Shown here: piece after piece, positions 38,439-46,631 of the stretch | Numbering within the stretch: the first letter of the stretch is position 1 | How the letters are laid out: each line of letters begins with the position of its first letter | Source: Asticcacaulis benevestitus DSM 16100 = ATCC BAA-896 | Lineage (GTDB): Bacteria > Pseudomonadota > Alphaproteobacteria > Caulobacterales > Caulobacteraceae | Length of the DNA stretch: 64,000 bases | Reading direction: 5' to 3' | NCBI RefSeq assembly: GCF_000376105.1 | Contig: NZ_AQWM01000003.1 | Coordinates: 124,001 to 188,000, forward strand | Program-made: the position numbers and the translations under genes | Notes under the pieces: generated by a model | Database searches by the model: none | The model's input: the letters and a program-made list of their open reading frames with translations, nothing else | Told to the model about the DNA's origin: nothing

Positions 38439-38932
38439 CAGCTCACAAATCGATTGGATTTAATTAATAAAAACAAAGCACCGGTTTCACTTGGCGGACG
38501 ATATGCACCGACGGCATCGAGAACGCGAACCGCAACGGCTGTCAGTTCCCATCCCAGTTGGTTCAAGTCAACGTCTGTGACATAGCCACTGATCAATTCC
38601 TGGATGCTGTTTTCTTCGCCAAAACTGACGACGCGCTCCAAATCAGCAACAACAGGTTCCGGCCAATGCGTGTTCGCCCATCCCCAAAGCCAGTCTTTTG
38701 GGCTAACCGTACCTACAACTTGAATGTCCGCTACAACCTTGACCACTCCGTTTTCTGAGAAGGTTAATTGTTGTGCTTCCACGTCATAATCGTATCTTGG
38801 CAGATCATTGATGCCGTAAATTTTTCGCACATGCGCTTGCTTATCCATAAGCTGATGCACGGCCTCATGACGCCATTCCGCATACCATTCGGGCGCGCCA
38901 AGAACATCCCCATCGTCGTCAATGTCGCTCAA
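38438..38932 (-). CDS. DUF6882-like protein
   Basis: 164 residues, soluble. The stretch [16 protein letters not shown] followed by GEENSIQEL resembles DUF6882 proteins, often encoded as putative immunity or accessory proteins. The gene is visibly less GC-rich than its neighbours, especially at 38441-38520, which suggests recent acquisition. It is joined by stop-start overlaps to DUF4259 upstream and metH downstream, so its expression follows the methionine operon. Function unknown. Confidence 0.7.
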   Translation of the reverse strand: MSDIDDDGDVLGAPEWYAEWRHEAVHQLMDKQAHVRKIYGINDLPRYDYDVEAQQLTFSENGVVKVVADIQVVGTVSPKDWLWGWANTHWPEPVVADLERVVSFGEENSIQELISGYVTDVDLNQLGWELTAVAVRVLDAVGAYRPPSETGALFLLIKSNRFVS

Positions 38933-39321
38933 TTCAAAGCCTCATCGATGGCGGCGATCGTACCCAGCCATGTGTTGTAGGAACCACTATCGAGATAGAG
39001 TTCGCGGATTTCGGAATCGCCCGTGCTCAGGCGCTTCAAAGCGATTTTGGCCACGGCAGCCAGGTCTTCGGGTGGCGGCCCCATGGCCTCCAGCGTCATA
39101 TGGATATCCTGCGCCGATACGTCGCTCTTACCGAGCGCCACGGTGAGCAAGGCCGCCGCCGCGCAACCGCGTGCACCTTCGGGCAATTCGACATAGTCCT
39201 CATTGGCCATGACATCCGCAAAGGCCAGCCGCACCATCTCCCATGACGGCGCCGCCTCCAGTTCCATCAGGAAGTCGGCGGCGTCATCATTGTCGAACGG
39301 TCCGCTGGCCCATGACGCCAT
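38929..39321 (-). CDS. DUF4259 family protein, copy 1
   Basis: 130 residues. The N-terminal WASGPFDNDDAADFLMEL and the Ala-rich GCAAAALLTVALG with the conserved LYLDSGSYNTWLGTI end are the DUF4259 pattern. It is a tandem paralogue of 39324-39728, with the same layout but low identity. DUF4259 proteins are uncharacterised; immunity-like roles are an inference from their scattered occurrence. It starts 2 bases after the second copy's stop and overlaps DUF6882. Confidence 0.8.
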   Translation of the reverse strand: MASWASGPFDNDDAADFLMELEAAPSWEMVRLAFADVMANEDYVELPEGARGCAAAALLTVALGKSDVSAQDIHMTLEAMGPPPEDLAAVAKIALKRLSTGDSEIRELYLDSGSYNTWLGTIAAIDEALN

Positions 39322-39323
39322 GC

Positions 39324-39728
39324 TTAAACCTTTTCTTCCAGCACGGCCTGTATGTCGTCCAGCGTTTGCAGCCAGCCCGCATATCCATCATTAGCTTCTT
39401 GCCAAAGTTCAGCGAGTTCAGATTCGGGCCCGCGCACGCGACCAAGAGCTACAATAGCCAGCTTCACCATATCCGCTGGTAAAGGTCCCAGCTTGGAGGT
39501 CAAATCCTTGTAGTTATCAGGCAGAAAATTACGGCGCCCAAGACAGGAGGCTACGAGAGCCGCGCTGGCGACCGCTTGAGATCCATCCGGAGCTTCCAGA
39601 TATCCTTTTGAATTTGCCGCCTGCTCAAGTTCAAGCCTGACGCTTACCCATGTCGGATCCTCTTCGAGAGCATCGACAAAATCGAGGGCATCATCATCCG
39701 CAAAGGGTTCTTTTCCCCACGTACCCAT
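39324..39728 (-). CDS. DUF4259 family protein, copy 2
   Basis: 134 residues. MGTWGKEPFADDDALDFVDALEE at the N-terminus and ELWQEANDGYAGWLQTLDDI at the C-terminus define the family. Compared with copy 1 it is less GC-rich and more divergent, so the pair is either an old duplication or two separate arrivals. Its start overlaps the ddl stop, an unusual coupling of a wall enzyme with an uncharacterised protein. Confidence 0.8.
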   Translation of the reverse strand: MGTWGKEPFADDDALDFVDALEEDPTWVSVRLELEQAANSKGYLEAPDGSQAVASAALVASCLGRRNFLPDNYKDLTSKLGPLPADMVKLAIVALGRVRGPESELAELWQEANDGYAGWLQTLDDIQAVLEEKV

Positions 39729-40717
39729 TATTTTCCGACCCTCTTCACCGCCAGATCGATCTGGCCCTGCAAAAAGTCGATGAACTCGATGCCCTGCGCC
39801 TTCAGCGATTTTGGATAGAGCGACGCCTTGGTGAGGCCCGGCAAGGTGTTGGTCTCCAGATAGACCGGCCCCTTGTCCGAGATGATGAAGTCCGAGCGCG
39901 AATACCCCCGGCAGGACATCGCCTTGTGCGCCTTGACCGCCAGACGTTGCAGTTCGGCGTTGATCTCGGGTGCGAAACGCGCCGGGCAGATTTCCTGCGT
40001 CGTCGATTTGAGATACTTGCCGGCGTAATCGAAGGCGCCGTCACCCGGCACGATCTCGACCGGCGGCAGGGCGATGATCGAGCCATCAGCCTGTTCCAGA
40101 ACGCCGCAGGTCGCTTCCGGGCCGGAAATGAAGGGCTCGATCAGATAGGCAATGCTGGCGGATTCACGCCGCACCGCCGCGATATCCTGAGACGAATTGA
40201 CGTAGATCAGGCCGTAGCTTGACCCTTCCGACGCCGGCTTGGCGATCAGGCGGCCATAGTGCGACAGCGCCTCATCGGCCTCATCCAGCGTGACGGTTGA
40301 CGGCGAATAGACACCCGCCAGACCGGCGAACAGTTTAGCCGCCGTCTTGTCGAACGCCAGGTGCGAAGCCGCCGAACCGGAACCCGTGAAGGGCACGTTA
40401 CGCGCCTCGGCCAGCACCTGAAACTGGCCGTTTTCGGCGGTGCCGCCATGCAGGCCCAACACCAGAACGCGGTCCTCGGCGGCCGCCTTGTCGAGCGCTT
40501 CAGCTATCGCGCCCAGGCGCGCGCCATCGGCCTTGAACGGCACCTCGAAAGGCTTGTCATGACCGAGCAGCGCGGCTTGCGAGGTTTCAGACACCGTGCC
40601 GTCGAGGTCCCAGAACCACAGGTCCGCCTCAGGCAGAGCCTGGGTCAGGGCCTGCGCACTGGCGACGGAGACAAGACGTTCGCGGCTGGTGCCGCCAAAG
40701 AGGATAGTCGTCTGCAT
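39728..40717 (-). CDS. ddl: D-alanine--D-alanine ligase family protein
   Basis: 329 residues, ATP-grasp. N-terminal ILFGGTSRERLVSVASA, GLHGGTAENGQFQ, KPASEGSSYGL and the C-terminal magnesium site VYLETNTLPGLTKAS support Ddl. The HG..E segment is divergent from typical Ddl, so a related amino-acid ligase is possible. It is the only ddl-like gene in the window and sits between the two metH halves, 11 bases after the first and overlapping DUF4259. The dcw cluster lacks ddl at its usual place. Confidence 0.85.
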   Translation of the reverse strand: MQTTILFGGTSRERLVSVASAQALTQALPEADLWFWDLDGTVSETSQAALLGHDKPFEVPFKADGARLGAIAEALDKAAAEDRVLVLGLHGGTAENGQFQVLAEARNVPFTGSGSAASHLAFDKTAAKLFAGLAGVYSPSTVTLDEADEALSHYGRLIAKPASEGSSYGLIYVNSSQDIAAVRRESASIAYLIEPFISGPEATCGVLEQADGSIIALPPVEIVPGDGAFDYAGKYLKSTTQEICPARFAPEINAELQRLAVKAHKAMSCRGYSRSDFIISDKGPVYLETNTLPGLTKASLYPKSLKAQGIEFIDFLQGQIDLAVKRVGK

Positions 40718-40728
40718 ACGGAAATTGC

Positions 40729-41793
40729 CTAAGCTAGTTCGAACGGCTCCAGCCCCGACAGGCGCAAAGCCTTGGGGCGATCGGGTATCTGACGCGGCGC
40801 GACATCGCGCACCTCGTCAGCCACATGCTTTATGTGATCCGGCGTCGTGCCGCAACAGCCACCGAGGATATTGACGATACCGTCCTTGGCCCACTCGTGC
40901 AGTTCGTGCGAGGTCTCGTGCGGCTGCTCGTCATACTGGCCCATGGCATTAGGCAGGCCGGCATTGGGATAAGCGGCGACGAGGCAATCGGCGACGCGCG
41001 CCATTTCGGCGATGTGCGGACGCATCAGGTCCGCCCCTAAGGCACAGTTAAAGCCAACGGCGAACGGCTTTGCGTGCTTGACCGAGTTCCAGAAGGCTTC
41101 GGCCGTCTGGCCCGAAAGCGTGCGGCCCGAACGGTCGGTGATGGTGCCCGAAATCCAGATCGGCAGGGTCTCTTGGCCCTCCTCCTCCAGATCGAGGATG
41201 GCCTTGATCGCCGCCTTGCAGTTCAGCGTGTCGGTGATGGTCTCGATGAGATAGAGATCGACCCCGCCCTCATAAAGCGCCGCCACCTGCTCACGATAGG
41301 CCTGATAGACCTGATCGAAGGTCACCAGACGCGCGCCCGGATCATTCACATCCGACGACATGGACAGCATCTTGTTGAGCGGCCCGATCGAACCGGCCAC
41401 GAAGCGCGGCTTGTGCGGCTCTTTCAAAGTCCATTCATCGGCCTTCGCACGGGCGATCTTCGCGCCTTCGCGGTTGATGTCGATGACCGCCTGCAGGTCG
41501 AGATGATAGTCGTCCTGCGCGATGGTGGTGGCCGAGAAGGTGTTGGTTTCCGAGATATCGGCGCCGGCGGCATAATACTGATCGTGCAGATCGGCGATGA
41601 TGTCCGGCCGCGTCAGGCACAGGATATCGTTATTGCCCTTCATCTGGCCCTTATGGCCCTTGAAACGCTCCCCGAGGAAGTCCTCTTCGGACAGTTCGCG
41701 GCGCTGGATCATCACGCCCCACGAGCCGTCGAGAATCAGGATGCGCTCTTTCGCGGCCTGTTTCAGCGCGGCAATACGGTCTGTGCGGTTCAT
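40729..41793 (-). CDS. metH: Methionine synthase, homocysteine-binding subunit
   Basis: 354 residues, equivalent to the N-terminal barrel of full-length Met[40 protein letters not shown] and [11 protein letters not shown] are present; the Cys of GFNC and the paired Cys of GGCCG bind zinc and activate homocysteine. It must act with the separate 886-residue subunit encoded 2.3 kb downstream. The start overlaps the metF stop. Confidence 0.95.
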   Translation of the reverse strand: MNRTDRIAALKQAAKERILILDGSWGVMIQRRELSEEDFLGERFKGHKGQMKGNNDILCLTRPDIIADLHDQYYAAGADISETNTFSATTIAQDDYHLDLQAVIDINREGAKIARAKADEWTLKEPHKPRFVAGSIGPLNKMLSMSSDVNDPGARLVTFDQVYQAYREQVAALYEGGVDLYLIETITDTLNCKAAIKAILDLEEEGQETLPIWISGTITDRSGRTLSGQTAEAFWNSVKHAKPFAVGFNCALGADLMRPHIAEMARVADCLVAAYPNAGLPNAMGQYDEQPHETSHELHEWAKDGIVNILGGCCGTTPDHIKHVADEVRDVAPRQIPDRPKALRLSGLEPFELA

Positions 41794-42713
41794 ATCTTAC
41801 TCTCCTTCAATCCCAGTATCCGCCCGATGGCAAACACCAGATCGGCGCGATTGAGCGTATAGAAGTGAAAGTTCTCCACCCCTTCGCGCTCAAGCCCCAG
41901 ACACATCTCCACCGCCACCGCCGAGGCCAGCAGCTTGCGCGTTTCGGCGTCGTCGTCGAGCCCTTCGAACAAACGCTCCATCCAGCCGGGCACCGCCGCC
42001 TCGCAGGCCGCCGCCATCCGGCGCAGGCCCTTGTAATTGGTCACCGGCATGATGCCCGGCGTAAGGTCGATACGAATGCCGGCGTCGGCCACCGCGTCAC
42101 GGTAACGCAGGAAGGTATGCGGCTCGAAGAAGAACTGGCTGATGCCACGCGTCGCGCCGGCGTCGACCTTCTGGCGCAGGACGTCGAGATCGAAATCAAG
42201 CGACGGCGATTGCGGGTGCTTTTCCGGATAGACCCCGACGCTGACCTCGAAATCGCCGATCTTTTTGATGGCGGCGGTCAGTTCGGTGGCGTTCTGATAG
42301 CCGTCAGCACGCGGCGTGTAATCGCCGAAACCTGTCGGCGGATCACCGCGCAGCGACACGATATGGCGCACGCCGGCCTCCCAGTAGCCACGGATCACCT
42401 CATCGACCTCGTCGCGCGAGGCATCGACGCACGTCAGGTGCGCCGCCGGCTTGAGGTGCGTCTCGTCGAGGATGCGCTTGACCGTGCGGTGCGTGCGCTC
42501 GCGCGTCGAACCGCCGGCGCCATAGGTCACCGAAACAAACTCAGGGTTTAACGGCGCCAGACGTCGGATAGACTCCCACAATGTGGTCTCCATCTCTTCC
42601 GACTTCGGCGGGAAAAATTCAAACGACACCTTCAGATTCTGGCCGCCGCCGGCGAGCGAACGCGCGATCGGGGCCAGATCGGAAGTGAGATTGGGGTTCA
42701 GCGAGGGGCTCAT
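41790..42713 (-). CDS. metF: 5,10-methylenetetrahydrofolate reductase
   Basis: FAD enzyme that makes methyl-tetrahydrofolate for methionine synthase. 307 residues from the ATG at 42713; a TTG five codons earlier is less likely. SFEFFPPKSEEME, SVTYGAGGSTRERTH, HLTCVDASRDEV, ALRGDPP-like SLRGDPPTGF, QFFFEPHTFLRY and PGIMPVTNYKGLRRMA are all family motifs. It lies between sahR and metH(N), the standard SAM-cycle order. Confidence 0.96.
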   Translation of the reverse strand: MSPSLNPNLTSDLAPIARSLAGGGQNLKVSFEFFPPKSEEMETTLWESIRRLAPLNPEFVSVTYGAGGSTRERTHRTVKRILDETHLKPAAHLTCVDASRDEVDEVIRGYWEAGVRHIVSLRGDPPTGFGDYTPRADGYQNATELTAAIKKIGDFEVSVGVYPEKHPQSPSLDFDLDVLRQKVDAGATRGISQFFFEPHTFLRYRDAVADAGIRIDLTPGIMPVTNYKGLRRMAAACEAAVPGWMERLFEGLDDDAETRKLLASAVAVEMCLGLEREGVENFHFYTLNRADLVFAIGRILGLKESKI

Positions 42714-42750
42714 AATATTTGGTCTCAATTCAGCCTGTGAAGGCGACAGA

Positions 42751-43722
42751 TCAGAGGGTCTTTTCGGCGAGCCATATCTTGACGGTCAGGCCGACGCGGC
42801 TGGGTCTGGATCTGGCTTTCGGCGGCAGGGCGACCGATGCACTCAGCGTCAGGCCCGCGGCGTCCAGCCAGCTTCGCATGTCCTCGTCCAGCATGCCGAG
42901 GCGACGGTGCTGATACTGCTCGCGCATGATTTCGAAATTATGATGCTCAAAATCGGCGATCAGCAGACGACCTCCGGGTTTGAGCAGGCGGGAGGCCTCA
43001 GTGATGGCGCGACCCGGATCTGCCAGGAAGTGCAGCACCTGATGGACCACCACCAGATCGGCCGATTGCGCCGGCAGGCGGGTATCGCAAATATCGCCGT
43101 GGCGGAAATCGACGCCCTCAAGCTGCGCCTCGAAGGCCTTGGAGCGGGCGATGTTGAGCATGTGCTGCGACAGGTCGATACCGATGGCCGATTGTGCACG
43201 GGCCGCCAGCAGGGTCAGCATACGGCCGGAGCCGGTGCCGAGATCGATCAGGGCATTGATCGGCCGGTCGCCCAGCGCCTTGACCACCGCCGCCTCGACA
43301 TCGGCCTCGGAGACATAATGGCTGCGAATTTCGTCCCACTTCGGCGCGATCGTCTCGAAGTAGCCTTCCGCCGACTTGCGCCTTGATTGCCGCACCGCTT
43401 CAAGCTGTTGCAGGTCTTCGCCATAGGCGTCATCGAGCTGATGAAGAATGGCATCGACCAGAGGGCGGATGGTGGGGGCCGACGACAGGCGGTAAAACAC
43501 CCAGGCGCCGTCGGGGAAACGCTCGATCAGGCCGGCCTCGCTCATCAGCTTGAGGTGGCGCGAGATGCGCGGCTGGCTCTGGCTGAGGATTGATACCAGT
43601 TCCATCACCGACAGTTCCTCACGCGCCAGCAAACGCAGCAGACGCAGGCGCGTCGGCTCACCAGCGGCTTTCAGCGCTTCGAGCAGGGTGTTGAAATCGG
43701 TTTTGACGTGATCGGATGTCAT
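42751..43722 (-). CDS. sahR: ArsR-family regulator fused to a methyltransferase-like domain (SahR type)
   Basis: 323 residues. A winged-helix ArsR domain (about 10-100; GEPTRLRLLRLLAREELSVMELVSIL, SQPRISRHLKLMSEAGLIE) is followed by a class I methyltransferase fold (about 140-300) with LGTGSGRMLTLLAARAQSAIGIDLS. In SahR this second domain senses S-adenosylhomocysteine and releases DNA, derepressing metF, metH, ahcY and metK. No metal-site cysteines of classic ArsR are evident. A 26-bp perfect palindrome touches its start, consistent with autoregulation. It leads the met operon. Confidence 0.82.
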   Translation of the reverse strand: MTSDHVKTDFNTLLEALKAAGEPTRLRLLRLLAREELSVMELVSILSQSQPRISRHLKLMSEAGLIERFPDGAWVFYRLSSAPTIRPLVDAILHQLDDAYGEDLQQLEAVRQSRRKSAEGYFETIAPKWDEIRSHYVSEADVEAAVVKALGDRPINALIDLGTGSGRMLTLLAARAQSAIGIDLSQHMLNIARSKAFEAQLEGVDFRHGDICDTRLPAQSADLVVVHQVLHFLADPGRAITEASRLLKPGGRLLIADFEHHNFEIMREQYQHRRLGMLDEDMRSWLDAAGLTLSASVALPPKARSRPSRVGLTVKIWLAEKTL

Positions 43723-43725
43723 ATA

Positions 43726-43751
43726 ACCATATAAAGATATCTTTATATGGT
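43726..43751. promoter_or_regulatory. 26-bp perfect palindrome, probable SahR operator
   Basis: The left half ACCATATAAAGAT is followed by its exact reverse complement with no spacer. It ends 3 bases before the sahR start codon (43722), so bound protein would block the promoter or initiation. A length of 26 exact bases is well beyond chance, and position and symmetry suit an ArsR-family dimer. AT-rich in a GC-rich region. Confidence 0.8.
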
Positions 43752-43858
43752 ATGCAAGCGTTATTTGGCCACGCCAAAAAATTAGGTGCGTCAGCTTAGC
43801 GCATGGCTTTTTTGCTCTTTATATTCCATTATGACGGTTCAGCATAGAAGGCATCCCT

Positions 43859-44221
43859 ATGAGAAACGGCGTCAAACTCACCACAGCCCTGCTGCGCGGC
43901 CTCCAGCGCAAGTGCCCGTGCTGTGGCGAAGCGCCGGCATTTCGCGGCTATCTCAAGGTGGTCGATGCGTGCAGCCACTGCCAGACCCCGCTCAGCCTCT
44001 ACCCCACCGATGACGGCCCGGCCTATGTCACCATGATTCTGGTTGGCCACCTGATCATCGCGCCGGCCTTCATGTTCGGCTTTTTCTATGAGTATCCGCT
44101 TCAGGTCGTGGTGCCCACCATGGTGATCTCGCTTGGGTTCGTCACACTGGCCGCCCTGCCCTATGTCAAGGGTGCCTTCCTCGGCCTGATGTGGTATCTC
44201 GGCCTGAAACAGGCGCGCTAA
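43859..44221 (+). CDS. DUF983 family membrane protein
   Basis: 120 residues. RGLQRKCPCCGEAPAFRGYLKVVDACSHC is a two-CxxC zinc ribbon at the N-terminus, followed by the family motif DDGPAYVTMILVGHLIIAP that runs into the first of two or three membrane helices and the final GLMWYLGL. Length and motif order are typical of DUF983. Function unknown; cofactor or heme-related roles are suggested only by genome context elsewhere. Divergent from sahR with about 137 bases between starts. Confidence 0.88.
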   Translation: MRNGVKLTTALLRGLQRKCPCCGEAPAFRGYLKVVDACSHCQTPLSLYPTDDGPAYVTMILVGHLIIAPAFMFGFFYEYPLQVVVPTMVISLGFVTLAALPYVKGAFLGLMWYLGLKQAR

Positions 44222-44281
44222 AGCTTGCCCATCACCTCTTAATCTGCCAGCTTTGCGCAGCGATTAAACCAGGGGAAGCGC

Positions 44282-45565
44282 ATGATCACCGGCAAGTCCA
44301 TCACACTTATGTGCCTCCTGGGCGTCATCGCCCTGCCCGTCCATGCCGATGTTTCTTATGAGGCCGCCGCGAAGCGCCTGTTCGCCAGCCCGGGAATCGC
44401 CGCCGCCAAAGCGCATCTGACCAGCGATTATCCCCGCATCGTCGACGATATCGTCACCCTGACCGAAATCCCCGCCCCGCCCTTCAAGGAACAGGCGCGC
44501 GCCGAGGCCTTCATGGCGCTGTTGAAAGCGCACGGCCTGAGCGATGTCCGCATGGACGCCGAGGGCAATGTCATGGGCCTGCGCAAGGGCACCGGCGGCG
44601 GCCCGCTTGTGGCGGTCGGCGCGCATCTCGATACGGTCTTCCCCGAAGGCACCGACGTCAAGGTCAGGCGCACGCCGACCCGACTGAGCGCGCCCGGTAT
44701 CGGCGACGATACCTCCAGCCTGGGCGTCATGCTCGGCATGATTCGCGCCCTCGATGCCGCCGCCATCACCACAAAGGGCGACATCCTGTTTGTCGGCGAT
44801 GTCGGCGAAGAAGGCCTGGGTGACCTGCGCGGGGTCCGCTACCTGTTCACCAAGGGCGATTACGCCGGCAAGATCGACGCCTTCATCGCGCTTGAACCTG
44901 GCGGCTTGCGCCCGCTGATGACCGGCGCGCCGGGCTCGAAGCGTTACCGCGCCACCTTCTCCGGCCCCGGCGGCCATTCGATGCTCGATTTTGGCATCGT
45001 CAACCCCGCCTACGCCATGGGCGACGCCATCACCCGCTTCGCCGCCACGCAAGCGCCTCCCGGCCACGGCAACGTCTTTAATGTCGGCATTGTCGAAGGC
45101 GGCACCTCGGTCAATTCGATCCCGTCACAGGTCTCGATGTCGGTCGATATGCGCTCGGAAGATGTGGCCTCGCTGAAAGATCTGGAAACCGGCTTCCTCG
45201 CCAAGGTCAAGGACGCCGTGACCGCCGAGAACGCCCGCCGCTCGACCGCCAAGGGTGCCATCACCCTCAAACTCGATGTCATCGGCGATCGGCCGGTGGC
45301 CAAAATCGACCCGCAGGCGCCGATCATCCGGACGGCCGCCGCGGCCATCGCGGTCAATGGCGGCAAGGTGGCTTATGAGGCCAGTTCGACCGACGGCAAC
45401 CTGCCGATGAGCCTCGGCATCCCCACCACCACGCTCGGTTCCGGCTTTTCGGTTAAGGGCATGCACTCGCCCGAGGAATATCTCGATCTCCAGCCGGAAG
45501 CCGACATAAAGGCCATGATCACCACGCTTGGCACCATCCTCCTGCTGGCCGACAGCAAAAAATAG
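44282..45565 (+). CDS. Secreted M20 family metallopeptidase
   Basis: 427 residues. Signal peptide to about residue 22 (LPVHA-DVS). Zinc-dependent catalytic domain: VGAHLDTVFPEG (first His and catalytic Asp), GIGDDTSSLG (bridging Asp), GDVGEEGLGD (catalytic Glu-Glu) and a late GMHSPEEYLDL (last His). A dimerization lid lies in between (YRATFSGPGGHSM). It likely trims peptides or acyl-amino acids in the periplasm. The start has AGGGGAAG upstream. Confidence 0.9.
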   Translation: MITGKSITLMCLLGVIALPVHADVSYEAAAKRLFASPGIAAAKAHLTSDYPRIVDDIVTLTEIPAPPFKEQARAEAFMALLKAHGLSDVRMDAEGNVMGLRKGTGGGPLVAVGAHLDTVFPEGTDVKVRRTPTRLSAPGIGDDTSSLGVMLGMIRALDAAAITTKGDILFVGDVGEEGLGDLRGVRYLFTKGDYAGKIDAFIALEPGGLRPLMTGAPGSKRYRATFSGPGGHSMLDFGIVNPAYAMGDAITRFAATQAPPGHGNVFNVGIVEGGTSVNSIPSQVSMSVDMRSEDVASLKDLETGFLAKVKDAVTAENARRSTAKGAITLKLDVIGDRPVAKIDPQAPIIRTAAAAIAVNGGKVAYEASSTDGNLPMSLGIPTTTLGSGFSVKGMHSPEEYLDLQPEADIKAMITTLGTILLLADSKK

Positions 45566-45656
45566 GACAGCTTTATTCCATGCGTCTGGAAAGGTCTAAG
45601 TTTCGCCGTAAGGCGGTGGTGATATGCCTCAAACAACAACCAGAGAGGGCTCATCC

Positions 45657-46556
45657 ATGCGTACATTCCTGCTTTTAAGCATCACGGCGGGCCTTCTGGC
45701 CGCCACCGGCACCGCGGCCTTCGCCCAAACCGCCCCTGTCGCCGCCTCGCCCTATGACAAGGCGCCGTGGTGGATGAAGGAAAGCGTCATCACCCAGACC
45801 GGCTATGTCTATACCGAGGTGCCGGCCAACCGCGCCAGTTTCTCGGCCACCTTCCTGACCGTGGCCGATACGGCGGAAAAGGCGCAGGCTCAGGCGATCG
45901 CCCAGACGCGCGGCCTCAATCAGGCCCTGGCCAAGCTCGGCTCGGACAAGGTGCGGATCACCACCAGCTTCTCGATGCGCGCGCTCTATGAGCAGTACCG
46001 CGACAAGAACGGCAACAAAATCGAAGACCAGCGCGGCGACAAGATCGACAAGTATCAGGTGTCGCTCAACCTGTCGGTCGAGGTGCGCGACACCGCCCAG
46101 TTAGAGAAGGCCTATGCGCTGGTGCTGGCGGCGGCCCCCACCTCATCGACGCCGATCAATTTCAGCCTGCAGGCCGATAACGCCACCAACACCTGGCTCT
46201 ATACCGAAGCCACCAAGGACGCCCACACCCGCGCCCTGCAATCGGCGGCGGCGGCGGGCGGCAAGCTTGGCGCCATCAAGGTGATCGACCCGACCGGACG
46301 CGCCTGCGAGACCGATATCCTCGCCCGCGCCCCGGAAGGAAGCTGGGATAATACCCAGGCTCGGGAGGTAGAAGTGATGGTGAGTGGCACGCGTGCCTAT
46401 GCCCCGGCGCCACCACCCGCGCCCATGGCTATGGCGGATTATGCGCCCGGCTCGGTTGAATATCTTGAAGCCAAGGCGCTGCAAAACCCCTTTATCCAAG
46501 TCCCGCCGCTGCAACGGCTCGATGCCAAGTCCTGCGTGGTCTACGGCCTGAACTGA
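45657..46556 (+). CDS. SIMPL (DUF541) domain secreted protein
   Basis: 299 residues from the ATG at 45657, which has GAGAGGG just upstream. Signal peptide to about residue 24. The body (about 40-230) has the SIMPL pattern: VYTEVPANRASFSATFLTVADTAEKAQAQAIAQTRGLNQAL, a Lys-rich KVRITTSFSMRALYEQY and VSLNLSVEVRD. The C-terminus is Pro-rich, then PGSVEYLEAKALQNPFIQ. Some SIMPL proteins are linked to oxidative stress or outer-membrane complexes; no role can be fixed here. Confidence 0.75.
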   Translation: MRTFLLLSITAGLLAATGTAAFAQTAPVAASPYDKAPWWMKESVITQTGYVYTEVPANRASFSATFLTVADTAEKAQAQAIAQTRGLNQALAKLGSDKVRITTSFSMRALYEQYRDKNGNKIEDQRGDKIDKYQVSLNLSVEVRDTAQLEKAYALVLAAAPTSSTPINFSLQADNATNTWLYTEATKDAHTRALQSAAAAGGKLGAIKVIDPTGRACETDILARAPEGSWDNTQAREVEVMVSGTRAYAPAPPPAPMAMADYAPGSVEYLEAKALQNPFIQVPPLQRLDAKSCVVYGLN

Positions 46557-46563
46557 TCACGCC

Positions 46564-46594
46564 TTGAATTTAACTTATTGCAGTGCAATATAAT
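46564..46594 (+). promoter_or_regulatory. Candidate promoter with central palindrome upstream of the patatin gene
   Basis: TTGAAT at 46564-46569 and TATAAT at 46589-46594 are separated by 19 bases. Between them ATTGCA-G-TGCAAT (46577-46589) is a perfect 13-base palindrome overlapping the -10 element, suggesting an operator. Confidence 0.4.
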
Positions 46595-46628
46595 CCCGGT
46601 ATCGCGTTCCTGATATCGGGATTTTTGT
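46592..46628 (+). terminator. Hairpin with T-run between SIMPL and patatin genes
   Basis: AATCCCGGTATC (46592-46603) pairs with GATATCGGGATT (46612-46623), with one G-T pair, followed by TTTTTG. It looks like the SIMPL-gene terminator but ends only a few bases before the patatin ATG at 46632, and overlaps the candidate -10, so it may also shape the patatin mRNA 5' end. Confidence 0.6.
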
Positions 46629-46631
46629 GCC

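Noticed and set aside
37068-38585. 505-residue plus-strand open frame opposite metH
   Set aside because: Antisense to an unmistakable MetH subunit and His/Asp/Arg-biased, as expected from a shadow frame.
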